Positions 29,061 to 38,082 of a DNA stretch of 64,000 bases are shown here, piece by piece. Source of the stretch: Actinomadura spongiicola (GTDB lineage Bacteria > Actinomycetota > Actinomycetes > Streptosporangiales > Streptosporangiaceae); contig NZ_QVNQ01000002.1 of NCBI RefSeq assembly GCF_003432485.1, positions 496,001 to 560,000 on the forward strand. Reading direction: 5' to 3'. Made by a program: the position numbers and the translations under genes. Position 1 is the first letter of the stretch; each line of letters opens with the position of its first letter. A model generated the notes under the pieces. It saw only the letters and a list, made by a program, of their open reading frames with translations, was not told the origin of the DNA and did not search any database.

Positions 29061-30889
29061 GCACCCGGTTCGAGGTGTGGGCACCGTTCGCCGACCGTGT
29101 CGACGTCGTGACCGGCGGCACCCGGCGCCACCCTATGAACAGGCGTCACCCCGGCTGGTGGTGGGCCGACGTCCAGGACGCCGCACACGGCACTGACTAC
29201 GGCTTCGTCCTGGACGGCACGGACGAAGTACTACCCGACCCGCGCTCACCTTGGCAGCCGAACGGCGTCCACGGGCAGAGCCGTATCTACGACCACGACC
29301 GGTTCTCTTGGACCGACCAGCACTGGCATGGACGGCCGCTCCCCGGAAGCGTCCTCTACGAGATGCACGTGGGCACGTTCACGCCGGAAGGGACGTTCGA
29401 CGCCGCGGTGGAGCGTCTCGACCATCTGGTGGCCCTCGGGGTCGACGCCGTGGAACTTCTGCCCGTCGCCGCGTTCCCCGGCCGCCGCGGATGGGGTTAC
29501 GACGGTGTTCACCTGTGGGCGCCGCATGAGCCGTACGGCGGCCCCGACGGCCTGAAGCGTTTCGTGGACGCCGCTCATGCCCGGGGCCTCGCCGTCGTCC
29601 TGGACGTCGTCTACAACCATCTGGGCCCCGACGGTAACCGCCTCGCCAGTTACGGCCCGTACTTCACCGACTCCCACACCACCCCCTGGGGCGAGGCGGT
29701 GAACTTCGACCAGGAGGGCTCGGACGAGGTCCGCGCGTTCGTCGTGCGGAACGCGCTGATGTGGCTGCGCGACTACCACTTCGACGGGCTCCGCCTCGAC
29801 GCCGTCCACGCCATCACCGACCACAGTGCCGTCCACATCCTGGAGGAACTGGCGGGCGCCGTGGCGGGCCTTTCGGCGCACCTGGGGCGGGAACTGTTCC
29901 TCATCGCCGAGTCCGACCTGAACGATCCGCGGCTGGTGACGTCCAGGGAAGCGGGCGGACACGGGATGGACGCCCAGTGGAGCGACGACTTCCACCACGC
30001 CCTCCATGCCGCGCTCACCGGCGAACGGCAGGGCTACTACTGCGACTTCGGTTCCCTGGAGACGCTCAGGAAGGCGCTGACGAACGTCTTCGTCCACGAC
30101 GGCACGATGTCGACGTATCGGGGACGGCACCACGGCCGCCCTGTCGACGTCCATAAGACGCCCGCGCACCGGTTCATCGGCTTTCTCCAGAACCACGACC
30201 AGATCGGCAACCGGGCGGCGGGCGACCGCCTCGGCGCCGTCCTGGAGTCCGCGCGGATCGCGCCGTCGATGCTGAAGGTCGGCGCGGCGCTGTTCCTGCT
30301 CGCGCCCTTCACGCCCATGCTGTTCATGGGCGAGGAGTGGGGAGCGTCCACCCCGTGGTGCTACTTCACCGACCACCAGGACCCTGAACTGGCGCGTGCG
30401 GTCACCGAGGGACGCCGCCGGGAGTTCGCGCGGCACGCCTGGACGGGCGCCGTCCCCGATCCACAGGCTGTGGAAACCTTCCGGCGCTCCGTACTCGACT
30501 GGACGGAGCCGGACCGGCCCCACCACCGCGACCTCCTGGAATGGCACCGGTCCCTGCTGGCCCTGCGCCGCTCACGCCCGGAGTTGAACGACCCACGCCT
30601 GACCGGGACGACCGTTGACACGGGCACCGAGACGCTCGGCGACCGCTGGCTGATCATGTGGCGCGGCGGGGTGTGCGTCGCCGCGAACCTCGGCGAGACC
30701 CCGATCGACCTTCCGATCGCGCCCCCGGCGCCCGAGCCCGGAGCGCCCCGGCGGCGCCTGCTGCTCGCCTCGAATCCGGCGATCCACCTGCACGAGGACA
30801 GCACCGGCAATTCGGATGCGGCCCGCGTCGAACTGCCCGGTGCGTCGGTCGCGGTCCTCGGCCGAGAATCGGGCTTCCCGACCCCTTGA
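29057..30889 (+). CDS. treZ: maltooligosyl trehalose trehalohydrolase
   Basis: 610 aa from a TTG that overlaps the treY stop (TTGA), so translation is coupled. An N-terminal carbohydrate-binding-like beta domain (about 1-85) precedes the GH13 barrel: SVLYEMHVGTFTPEGTF, VVYNHLGPDGN, nucleophile Asp in FDGLRLDAVHAI, acid/base Glu in FLIAESDLNDPR, and Asp in QNHDQIGNRA. It cleaves the trehalose unit made by TreY, releasing free trehalose, a compatible solute. An upstream alternative frame start is not credible because it lies deep in treY. Confidence 0.94.
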   Translation: MSTRFEVWAPFADRVDVVTGGTRRHPMNRRHPGWWWADVQDAAHGTDYGFVLDGTDEVLPDPRSPWQPNGVHGQSRIYDHDRFSWTDQHWHGRPLPGSVLYEMHVGTFTPEGTFDAAVERLDHLVALGVDAVELLPVAAFPGRRGWGYDGVHLWAPHEPYGGPDGLKRFVDAAHARGLAVVLDVVYNHLGPDGNRLASYGPYFTDSHTTPWGEAVNFDQEGSDEVRAFVVRNALMWLRDYHFDGLRLDAVHAITDHSAVHILEELAGAVAGLSAHLGRELFLIAESDLNDPRLVTSREAGGHGMDAQWSDDFHHALHAALTGERQGYYCDFGSLETLRKALTNVFVHDGTMSTYRGRHHGRPVDVHKTPAHRFIGFLQNHDQIGNRAAGDRLGAVLESARIAPSMLKVGAALFLLAPFTPMLFMGEEWGASTPWCYFTDHQDPELARAVTEGRRREFARHAWTGAVPDPQAVETFRRSVLDWTEPDRPHHRDLLEWHRSLLALRRSRPELNDPRLTGTTVDTGTETLGDRWLIMWRGGVCVAANLGETPIDLPIAPPAPEPGAPRRRLLLASNPAIHLHEDSTGNSDAARVELPGASVAVLGRESGFPTP

Positions 30890-31026
30890 CAGCCGCCCAG
30901 GATGCGGCCTACCTCCGTATTTCGTCGGATCTGGGGGTATTCGAGGATGTACTATGAGTGGCAAACCGCAGGTCAAGAGCGCGGCGGCTGCCGGGCAATG
31001 TTCAAGAATGGTCATACGATCGGTTC

Positions 31027-31698
31027 ATGACCTCAGTACTGCTCGCCGAGGACGACACGTCCATCTCCGAGCCTCTCGCCCGCGCGCTGCGGCGCGAGGG
31101 GTACACCGTCGAAGTCAGCCCGGACGGCCCGCAGGCCCTGGAACGGGCGCTCGGCGGCGGCGTCGACCTGATCGTCCTTGATCTCGGCCTTCCCGAGCTG
31201 GACGGCCTTGAGGTGGCCCGCAGGGTGCGGGCCGAGGGGCATGGCGTGCCCATTCTGATCCTGACCGCCCGTGCCGACGAGGTCGACACCGTCGTCGGGC
31301 TGGACGCGGGCGCCGACGACTATGTCACCAAACCGTTCCGGCTGGCCGAGCTTCTCGCCCGGGTGCGGGCGCTGCTGCGCCGGGGAAGCACCGAGACGCC
31401 GATCGTCCAGGGGGTGCGGATCGACGCCGAGTCGCGCCGCGCCTGGATGGGCGACCAGGAGCTCCAGCTCACCACCAAGGAGTTCGACCTGCTGCGCGTC
31501 CTCGTCCGCGACGCGGGCAAGGTCGTGACCCGCGAACAGATCATGCGCGAGGTGTGGGACACCAACTGGTGGGGTTCCACGAAGACGCTCGACATGCACA
31601 TTTCCTGGCTGCGCCGCAAACTCGGCGACGACGCCGGCAGCCCCCGCTACATCACCACGGTGCGGGGCGTCGGCTTCCGGTTCGAGCGCGGCGACTAG
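31027..31698 (+). CDS. OmpR-family response regulator
   Basis: 223 aa from ATG 31027. The receiver domain (1-115) has the acidic pair in LLAEDD, phospho-acceptor Asp near 51 in LIVLDLGLPELDG, Thr in ILTARAD and Lys in DDYVTKPF. The winged-helix DNA-binding domain (about 125-220) ends in LDMHISWLRRKLGD and RYITTVRGVGFRF. It forms a pair with the sensor kinase 101 bases downstream. The signal is unknown. It lies 137 bases after treZ. Confidence 0.93.
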   Translation: MTSVLLAEDDTSISEPLARALRREGYTVEVSPDGPQALERALGGGVDLIVLDLGLPELDGLEVARRVRAEGHGVPILILTARADEVDTVVGLDAGADDYVTKPFRLAELLARVRALLRRGSTETPIVQGVRIDAESRRAWMGDQELQLTTKEFDLLRVLVRDAGKVVTREQIMREVWDTNWWGSTKTLDMHISWLRRKLGDDAGSPRYITTVRGVGFRFERGD

Positions 31699-31799
31699 CA
31701 CCGGCCGCCACGGTCGTGCGGGACGTCCGGGGGCCTTCCCGAGAGGCCCCCGGGGCGACGTGCCGTGCGATCCGTGGCCCCACCCCTGAAGGAGCCCTG

Positions 31800-33071
31800 A
31801 TGAGGCGCCGACTCCTCCTGTCGACGCTCGCGGTGGCGGTGGTCGCGATCCTGTCGCTCGGCATACCCCTCGCCTACGCCGCCCACAAGCTCGTCTACGA
31901 GGGGGCCGGCCGGTCGCTGGACCGCGAGGCGTCCTCCATCGCCGGCGGTGTCGGCTTCAGCCTGGAGACGCGGCGGCCCCTCACCGGCGTGATGATCGCG
32001 CGGGAGTTCCCGGGCCGGCACATCACGGTCGTCCTGCCGGACGGTCGGACGCTCACCGCGGGCCCGCCGCGGCGCGGGGACGTCCTCACCGCCACCCGGA
32101 CGCACGACGCGATCCGGGTCCGGGTGTCCAGGCCGGAGGCGGAGGTCCGCGACGAGGCGCTGCGGCTGATGCTGTTCATCGGCAGCCTCGCGCTGCTCGG
32201 CGTCGCCCTCACCGTCGCCCTGGCGATGGTGCAGGCGCGCAAGCTGACACTGCCGCTGATCGACCTCGCCGAGACCGCCGACCGGCTCGGCAGCGGCAAC
32301 GCCAGGCCGCGTCGCCGCCGCTACGGCATCCCGGAGGTCGACCGGGTCGCCGAGGTGCTGGACCGCAGCGCCGTCCGCATCGCCGACCTGGTCGCCGCGA
32401 GCCGCGAGTTCGCCTCCGACGCCAGCCACCAGCTCCGCACGCCGCTGACCGCGCTGTCGATGCGGCTGGAGGAGATGATCGAGGCCGCCGACTACCCGGA
32501 CGTCGTCCGGGAGGAGGGCGCGGCGGCCGTCACGCAGGCCGAACGGCTCGTCGCGGTCGTCGAGCAGCTTCTCGCCCGCGCCCGGCACGACCGCACCGGC
32601 GGCGCGGTCGCCTCGCCCATCGACGAGATCATCGCGCAGCAGGTGGAGGAGTGGCGGCCGATCTTCCGCCGGGACGGACGCGACGTGCGGATCATCGGCG
32701 AGCAGGGCCTCATCGGGATGACCAATCCGGAGGGTCTCTCCCAGATCGTCGCCACGCTCCTGGACAACTCGCTGATGCACGGCGCCGGGACCGTGACCAT
32801 CCACACCAAACCCGGCGCGAGTTCGGTGGTCGTCGAGATCGGCGACGAGGGCAACGGCATCCCGCCCGAGCTGGAGCCCCGGATCTTCGAGCGGAGCGTC
32901 AGCGGCGGCCGCGGCACCGGCCTCGGGCTCTACCTGGCCCGCTCGCTCGCCATGGTGGACGGCGGGCGGCTGGAACTGATCCAGTCCCGTCCCGCCGTGT
33001 TCGGGATCTTCCTCCGCCCGGCCGCCGAGGCCCGCCTCGCGGCCGAACGCGTCGTCATGGGCCCCGCCTGA
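31800..33071 (+). CDS. sensor histidine kinase
   Basis: 423 aa from ATG 31800, which has AAGGAG six bases upstream. Topology is TM1 (about 5-27), a short extracytoplasmic sensor (about 28-122), TM2 (about 124-146) and a HAMP linker. The HisKA box FASDASHQLRTPLTAL (His about 206) is followed by the HATPase domain with N box ATLLDNSLMHG, G1 EIGDEGNGIP, F box and G2 GRGTGLGLYLAR. It autophosphorylates and passes the phosphate to the regulator encoded upstream. The small sensor domain gives no hint about the ligand. Confidence 0.93.
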   Translation: MRRRLLLSTLAVAVVAILSLGIPLAYAAHKLVYEGAGRSLDREASSIAGGVGFSLETRRPLTGVMIAREFPGRHITVVLPDGRTLTAGPPRRGDVLTATRTHDAIRVRVSRPEAEVRDEALRLMLFIGSLALLGVALTVALAMVQARKLTLPLIDLAETADRLGSGNARPRRRRYGIPEVDRVAEVLDRSAVRIADLVAASREFASDASHQLRTPLTALSMRLEEMIEAADYPDVVREEGAAAVTQAERLVAVVEQLLARARHDRTGGAVASPIDEIIAQQVEEWRPIFRRDGRDVRIIGEQGLIGMTNPEGLSQIVATLLDNSLMHGAGTVTIHTKPGASSVVVEIGDEGNGIPPELEPRIFERSVSGGRGTGLGLYLARSLAMVDGGRLELIQSRPAVFGIFLRPAAEARLAAERVVMGPA

Positions 33072-33100
33072 ATCGGGAAGGGGCCTGGAGCCGTTTCCAG

Positions 33101-33190
33101 CGACCTCAGCCCGCACGAACGCGTGAGCCGGGCGGCTCGCGAAGCGATGTCGCGTTCGCCTCAGGAACGGTCACGTAGCGAGCCGGGCCG
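33101..33190. repeat. intergenic repeat, family I (single short copy)
   Basis: This is a shortened copy of the 155-bp element found in tandem at 35802-36294, with about 35 bases missing. It shares the core around ATCGCGAAGCGAT, the GTCGCGTTCGCC block and GGTCACGTAGCGAGCC. It fills the gap between the convergent kinase and GtrA genes and stops exactly at the GtrA stop codon. Confidence 0.65.
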
Positions 33191-33826
33191 TTAGATTTCC
33201 GCGTAGTCCTCGGCGGCGTGCGCGTCGAGGGGGTGGCCGACCTTCGGCGAGGGCACCGGGTGACCGTTCACGCGGTGCGCGCCCGTCCCCTCGGCGGCCG
33301 GCTCGGCCGCGGGGTCGGGCTCCGGCAGCCCCGACGCGGGGTCGACGTGCGGCGCGGACGCGGGCAGGAACACCCACTTCTTGTACGACCAGAAGCGGAA
33401 CAGCGTCGCCACGCCCGTACCGACGACCAGCGAGGCGTTGTAGTACACCGCGCCGGACAGGCCAAGGACGTAGTGCGAGAACCCGATGAACAGCTCCGTG
33501 ATCACGAGCCCGACGCCGTTCAACGCGAAGAACAGCATGTACTCGCGGCCGAGACCGGTGCGGTCGCGGTGCCGGAACGTCCAGAACCGGTTCGCCACGT
33601 ACGAGAACGTCGTGGCGATCACCGTCGCGATGCCGTTGGAGGTCAGCGGCCCCACTCCCAGGCCGGTGTGCAGGGCGTTGCCGATCACGACGGTGATGCC
33701 GAACGCGATGGCGCCCACGCTGCCGAACTTGGCCAGCTCCCGCACGAGGTGCGCGAACTGCCGATGGAGACTGGCGACCAGGTTCACGAAGGGGAACCGT
33801 CCTTCCGGGCTTCGTCTGTGCGCCAC
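33191..33826 (-). CDS. GtrA-like membrane protein
   Basis: 211 aa with four TM helices in residues about 35-150 (KFGSVGAIAFGITVVIGNAL, NGIATVIATTFSYVANRFWTF, FFALNGVGLVITELFIGF, ASLVVGTGVATLFRFWSYKKWVF). GtrA proteins are implicated in flipping lipid-linked sugars for cell-surface glycosylation. The N-terminal start may be the GTG at 33787, giving MNLVASLHRQF. The C-terminal 60 residues are a Pro/Ala/Glu-rich cytoplasmic tail. It faces purK divergently and could serve the polysaccharide genes further right. Confidence 0.85.
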   Translation of the reverse strand: MAHRRSPEGRFPFVNLVASLHRQFAHLVRELAKFGSVGAIAFGITVVIGNALHTGLGVGPLTSNGIATVIATTFSYVANRFWTFRHRDRTGLGREYMLFFALNGVGLVITELFIGFSHYVLGLSGAVYYNASLVVGTGVATLFRFWSYKKWVFLPASAPHVDPASGLPEPDPAAEPAAEGTGAHRVNGHPVPSPKVGHPLDAHAAEDYAEI

Positions 33827-33998
33827 GTCCGGCGCGCGGCGGCTACTACGGAGGCATCACGAGAATAGACGCACGCGGCCCCTGGGACGTCGGAACATGA
33901 ACGTTTCACGTTGTCCGAGCGTTCCATGCCCATATCCGCGTCCCCCACACCCAGGTCCGACGCACGGCGGGGGCGGTTCGTTCAGTTCCACCGGCCGA

Positions 33999-34004
33999 TA
34001 ACCT
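33999..34004 (+). promoter_or_regulatory. candidate -10 element of purK for a leaderless mRNA
   Basis: TAACCT fits the actinobacterial TANNNT -10 box and ends six bases before the GTG of purK. There is no ribosome site in this interval, so transcription would start at or next to the start codon and give a leaderless message. A -35 near 33976-33981 is weak. Confidence 0.45.
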
Positions 34005-34010
34005 TCTGAC

Positions 34011-35258
34011 GTGACGATTCCAGCCCGATTCCCTGCGAGGGGGGGCGACCCCCCACACCCCCCGGACCGGCTCCGCCGGAATGGTGTGCCTGTTGTGGGC
34101 ATGGCCGGCGGGGGCCAGCTGGCCCGGATGACGCAGCAGGCCGCGATCGCGCTCGGCGTGTCGCTGCGCGTGCTCGCCGCCACGCCGAACGACGCGGCGG
34201 CGAAGGTCGTGTCCGGGGTGCGGGTCGGCGACGACCGGTCCCTGGACGACCTCCTGGCGTTCGGCCAGGGCTGTGACGTCGTGACGTTCGACCACGAGCA
34301 CGTCCCCGGAGCGCACATCCGGAAGCTGGAGTCGACGGGGGTGCCGTGCCGTCCGGGTCCGGCCGCGCTGGCGCACGCGCAGGACAAGCTGGTGATGCGG
34401 GAGCGGCTCAGCGGCATGGGCGTCCCCTGCCCGGCCTACGCGCCCGTCCCGAGGGCGGAGCCGCTGAAGACGCTTGAGGATTTCGCCGCCGACCACGGCC
34501 TCCCACTCGTGGTCAAGGCCGTCCGCGGCGGCTACGACGGCAAGGGCGTCTGGGTGCTGGACGCCCTCGACGAGGCGGCCGGGGACATGATCCGCGACCT
34601 GCTCTCCAAGGACGTCGACCTGATGGTCGAGGAGCATGTGGCGTTCACCCGGGAGCTGGCCGCGCTCGTCGCGCGCTCCCCGTACGGGCAGGGCGCCGCG
34701 TACCCGATCGTGGAGACCGTCCAGGAGGGCGGGATCTGCACCGAGGTGATCGCGCCCGCGCCGGGCCTGCCGAAGGACGTGGCCGCCGAGGCGCAGCGTC
34801 TCGCCCTGACGATCGCCGGGGAACTCGGCGTCGTCGGCCTCCTCGCGGTCGAGCTGTTCGAGACCGACCGCGGGCTGATCGTGAACGAGCTGGCGATGCG
34901 CCCGCACAACTCCGGCCACTGGACGATCGAGGGCGCCCGGACGTCGCAGTTCGAACAGCACCTGCGGGCCGTCCTCGACCTGCCGCTCGGGTCCACCGAG
35001 CCCACCGCCGCGTACACGGTCATGGCGAACGTGCTCGGCGGCGACGACCCGGACGTCTACGCCCGCTACATCCACGTGATGGCGCACGACCCGGCGGTCA
35101 AGGTGCACATGTACGCCAAGGAGTCGCGTCCCGGCCGCAAGATCGGCCATGTGACCGCGCTGGGCGACGACCTCGACGACGTGCGGGAACGCGCCCGGCA
35201 CGCGGCCGCCTACCTGCGCTGGGGCACCAGGATGAAGGAGCGGGAGGGACGGCGATGA
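34011..35258 (+). CDS. purK: N5-carboxyaminoimidazole ribonucleotide synthase
   Basis: 415 aa. This ATP-grasp enzyme makes N5-CAIR from AIR, bicarbonate and ATP in purine synthesis. Motifs are [45 protein letters not shown] (ATP-binding loop), [18 protein letters not shown], and the metal-site stretch [17 protein letters not shown]. The first 25 residues are Pro-rich and unlike the family; a GTG at 34086 would give a standard N-terminus. The GTG at 34011 is kept because of the leaderless -10 box. It overlaps purE by four bases. Confidence 0.93.
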   Translation: MTIPARFPARGGDPPHPPDRLRRNGVPVVGMAGGGQLARMTQQAAIALGVSLRVLAATPNDAAAKVVSGVRVGDDRSLDDLLAFGQGCDVVTFDHEHVPGAHIRKLESTGVPCRPGPAALAHAQDKLVMRERLSGMGVPCPAYAPVPRAEPLKTLEDFAADHGLPLVVKAVRGGYDGKGVWVLDALDEAAGDMIRDLLSKDVDLMVEEHVAFTRELAALVARSPYGQGAAYPIVETVQEGGICTEVIAPAPGLPKDVAAEAQRLALTIAGELGVVGLLAVELFETDRGLIVNELAMRPHNSGHWTIEGARTSQFEQHLRAVLDLPLGSTEPTAAYTVMANVLGGDDPDVYARYIHVMAHDPAVKVHMYAKESRPGRKIGHVTALGDDLDDVRERARHAAAYLRWGTRMKEREGRR

Positions 35259-35755
35259 CCGAGCGAGGGCCGCTGGTCGGCGTGGTGATGGGCAGCGACT
35301 CCGACTGGCCGGTCATGAAGGACGCGGCCGACGCGCTCACAGAGTTCGACGTCCCGTATGAGGCCGATGTCGTGTCCGCGCACCGGATGCCGCACGACAT
35401 GATCGCCTACGGGGAGCAGGCGGCCGCCCGCGGCCTCCGAGTGATCATCGCGGGCGCGGGCGGCGCGGCACATCTGCCCGGCATGCTGGCCTCCGTCACC
35501 CCGCTGCCGGTGATCGGCGTCCCCGTCCCGCTGAAGTACCTGGACGGCATGGACTCGCTGCTGTCGATCGTCCAGATGCCCGCCGGAGTCCCCGTCGCGA
35601 CGGTCGCGGTCGGCGCCGCCCGCAACGCGGGCCTGCTGGCCGTCCGCATCCTGGCCGCGTCCGACGACGGCCTCCAGGCCCGGATGCGGGACTTCCAGCG
35701 CGACCTCTACAACCAGGCCAAGGCAAAGGGCACCCGCCTGCGAGAGAGCCTCTGA
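35255..35755 (+). CDS. purE: N5-carboxyaminoimidazole ribonucleotide mutase
   Basis: 166 aa, full length. It converts N5-CAIR to CAIR, directly using the PurK product. Hallmarks are [14 protein letters not shown], the SAHRMP loop with the catalytic His, [14 protein letters not shown] and [21 protein letters not shown] with [16 protein letters not shown]. The ATGA overlap with purK indicates coupled translation. The gene is followed by the tandem repeat block. Confidence 0.95.
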   Translation: MTERGPLVGVVMGSDSDWPVMKDAADALTEFDVPYEADVVSAHRMPHDMIAYGEQAAARGLRVIIAGAGGAAHLPGMLASVTPLPVIGVPVPLKYLDGMDSLLSIVQMPAGVPVATVAVGAARNAGLLAVRILAASDDGLQARMRDFQRDLYNQAKAKGTRLRESL

Positions 35756-35801
35756 GCGCCGGACCGAACCACCGACCGAGGCCAGCGCCCTAGCGAGGTG
35801 C

Positions 35802-36294
35802 CCTCAGCCCGCGAACACACAACCCGCCCAGCACAGCAACGCCAAAGGCAAGCGAAACAGAGCGGATCGCGAAGCGATACCGCGTTCGCCCAGACCCGGT
35901 CACGCACCGAGCCGCCAGGCGAACGAAGTGGCCCGGTCCTGCAAGAACACAGCGGCCTCAGCCCGCACGCGAACGCGTGACCCGCCCGGTGCAGCGACGC
36001 CGAAGGCGAGCAAAACCGAGCAGATCGCGAAGCGATACCGCATTCGCCCGGACTCGGTCACGTAGCGCGCCGCCAGGTGAGCGAAGTGGCCCGGTTCTGC
36101 AAGGAACACAGCGGCCTCAGCCCGCACGCGAACGCGTTACCCGCCCGGTGGAGCGACGCCGGAGGCGAGCGGAGCCGGGCGGATCGCGAAGCGATGTCGC
36201 GTTCGCCCCAGGGACGGTCACGTAGCGAGCCGCCAGGCGAGCGAAGTGGGCCGGGACTGCAATAAAGCTATGGGCCGGGACTGCAATAAAGCTA
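35802..36294. repeat. three tandem copies of a 155-bp repeat (family I) plus a 24-bp duplication
   Basis: Copies begin at 35802, 35956 and 36115, each with CCTCAGCCCGC, followed by a core with ATCGC-GAA-GCGAT and GCGTTCGCC, then GTCACGTAGCGAGCCGCCAGG and GCGAAGTGGCCCGG. The last copy ends in two exact 24-bp tandem units (36247-36270, 36271-36294), the second holding the stop codon of the CoA-binding gene. The block fills the convergent gap after purE and holds no gene. Confidence 0.85.
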
Positions 36295-36711
36295 GCGGCG
36301 TAGGGCCCACTCGACGGCGGGGCAGCGGTTCATGACGACGTCGAGTCCGGCGTCCCGGGCGCGGCGCGCCGCAGCCTCGTCGATCACCTGGAGTGGCAGC
36401 CACACCGCCTTCGCGCCCGCCGCGATCGCCTCGTCCACGGCCTGTCCCGCGAACTCGGCGCGGCGGTAGACGCCGACCACGTCGATCTCGTCCGGCACGT
36501 CGGCCAGGGACGCGTATCCCTTCGCGCCGAGGACCTCCCGCGCCTCCGGATGGACGGGAATGATCTGCTTCCCCCGCTCTCGCAGCAGCCGGGCCTGCGT
36601 GTACACCTCGCGCTCCGGGTTGTCGCCGAGTCCGACGAACGCCCACGTCCTCGTCTCGTTCAGCAGCCGCCGGATCACGTCCTGGTCGGCGAAGGGATCA
36701 ACCATGTCCAC
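36292..36711 (-). CDS. CoA-binding domain protein (CoA_binding_2)
   Basis: 139 aa, GTG start, with an in-frame ATG two codons in. It is a single Rossmann-type CoA-binding domain: TWAFVGLGDNPEREVY, RGKQIIPVHPEAREVLG, YASLADVPDEIDVVGVYRR, AVWLPLQVIDEAAARRARDAGLDVVMNRCPAVE. These small proteins are related to the CoA-binding part of succinyl-CoA synthetase/acyl-CoA synthetases; their cellular role is unsettled. It lies 36 bases downstream of ugd on the same strand. Its stop codon sits in a duplicated 24-bp unit. Confidence 0.9.
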   Translation of the reverse strand: MDMVDPFADQDVIRRLLNETRTWAFVGLGDNPEREVYTQARLLRERGKQIIPVHPEAREVLGAKGYASLADVPDEIDVVGVYRRAEFAGQAVDEAIAAGAKAVWLPLQVIDEAAARRARDAGLDVVMNRCPAVEWALRR

Positions 36712-36747
36712 GACAACAGCGCGCCCGACCCGTTGCTTCCCCCTGTT

Positions 36748-38082
36748 TCAGGGACGTCCCAGCGCCCGGTAGTTCCATCCGGCCGCGCGCCACCGCTCCG
36801 GGTCGAGCGTGTTGCGGCCGTCCACGATGTTGCGTTCGGCGACGACCTCGGCGAGCGCGGACGGGTCCATGTCCCGGAACTCGGGCCATTCGGTCAGCAG
36901 CAGCACGACATGGGCGTTCTCGGCGGCGGTCAGGGCCGACTCGCCGTACTCCAGGCTCGGCTGCGCGCGCCGCGCGTTGGGCATGGCCTTCGGGTCGTAC
37001 ACCGTCACCTTCGCCCCCTGCGCGCGGATGGACGCGGCCACGTCCAGCGCGGGCGAGTCGCGCACGTCGTCGGAGTCGGGTTTGAACGCGGCGCCGAGAA
37101 CCCCGACCGTCCGTCCGGCGAACGAGCCGCCGAGCAGCTGCCGGGCGAGGTCCACCATCCGGATCCGGCGGCGGATGTTGATCTCGTCGACCTCGCGCAG
37201 GAACGTCAACGCCTGGTCGGCGCCGAGCTCCCCGGCCCGCGCCATGAACGCGCGGATGTCCTTCGGCAGGCAGCCGCCGCCGAAGCCGAGCCCCGGGCCG
37301 AGGAACCTTCCGCCGATCCGGTCGTCGTGGGCGAGCGCCTGCGACAGCTTCGTCACGTCCGCGCGGGCCGCCTCGCACACCTCCGCCATCGCGTTGATGA
37401 AGGAGATCTTGGTGGCGAGGAACGCGTTGGCCGCCACCTTGACCAGTTCCGCGGTGGGGTAGTCGCAGGTGATGAACGGCGTTCCGGCCGCGATCATCGT
37501 CCGGTAGATCTCCCGCAGCGCCTTCTCGGCATGGTCGGCCGCGCCCTGGTCGGGGGGCAGCCCGGCGACGATCCGGTCCGGACGCAGCGTGTCGTGGACG
37601 GCGAAGCCCTCGCGCAGGAACTCGGGGTTCCACACCAGGACGGCGTCGCCACCGGTGGGCGCCGTCCTGGCGAGCGTCTCCGCCAGCCGTTCGGCCGTCC
37701 CGACCGGGACGGTGGACTTGCCGACGACCAGGCAGGGCCGCCGCAGCAGCGGCGCGAGCGTCCCGATCGCGCCGTCAACGGCGGAGAGGTCGGCCGCGTA
37801 CTCACCGGCCTTCTGCGGCGTCCCGACGCACAGGAAGTGGACGTCGCCGAACTCCGCGGCCTCCGGGTACGACGAGGTGAACCGCAACCGCCGGCTCTCC
37901 ACCCCCTTGCGCAGCATCGGCTCCAGCCCCGGCTCGTAGAACGGAAGCTCACCGGCCGCGAGACGCGCGATCCTCTCCTCGTCCACGTCGACGCCCAGCA
38001 CCTCGAAACCCAGATCGGCCATGCACGCCGCATGGGTGGCACCGAGGTAACCGGTCCCGATGACCGTGAGTCGATGGGCCAA
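36748..38082 (-). CDS. ugd: UDP-glucose 6-dehydrogenase
   Basis: 444 aa from a TTG at 38082 with GGAGGAG nine bases upstream; longer in-frame starts lack support. It oxidises UDP-glucose to UDP-glucuronate with two NAD+. The NAD-binding loop is VIGTGYLGATHAACM, then SYPEA, CVGTPQ, STVPVGTAERL, NPEFLREGFAVHD, RPDRIV, and the catalytic Cys in GFGGGCLPKD. The C-terminal domain has LGAAFKPDSDDVRDSP and TEWPEFRDM. UDP-glucuronate feeds envelope polysaccharide synthesis, consistent with the sugar genes further right. Confidence 0.92.
   Translation of the reverse strand: MAHRLTVIGTGYLGATHAACMADLGFEVLGVDVDEERIARLAAGELPFYEPGLEPMLRKGVESRRLRFTSSYPEAAEFGDVHFLCVGTPQKAGEYAADLSAVDGAIGTLAPLLRRPCLVVGKSTVPVGTAERLAETLARTAPTGGDAVLVWNPEFLREGFAVHDTLRPDRIVAGLPPDQGAADHAEKALREIYRTMIAAGTPFITCDYPTAELVKVAANAFLATKISFINAMAEVCEAARADVTKLSQALAHDDRIGGRFLGPGLGFGGGCLPKDIRAFMARAGELGADQALTFLREVDEINIRRRIRMVDLARQLLGGSFAGRTVGVLGAAFKPDSDDVRDSPALDVAASIRAQGAKVTVYDPKAMPNARRAQPSLEYGESALTAAENAHVVLLLTEWPEFRDMDPSALAEVVAERNIVDGRNTLDPERWRAAGWNYRALGRP

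Noticed and set aside
31554..31799. Longer start for the sensor kinase
   Set aside because: It lies inside the response regulator gene; ATG 31800 has AAGGAG and begins directly with the first TM helix.
35802..36294. CRISPR array or coding repeats (Arg-rich open frames)
   Set aside because: Units are about 155 bases and similar throughout, with no unique spacers; the open frames are a by-product of GC-rich sequence.
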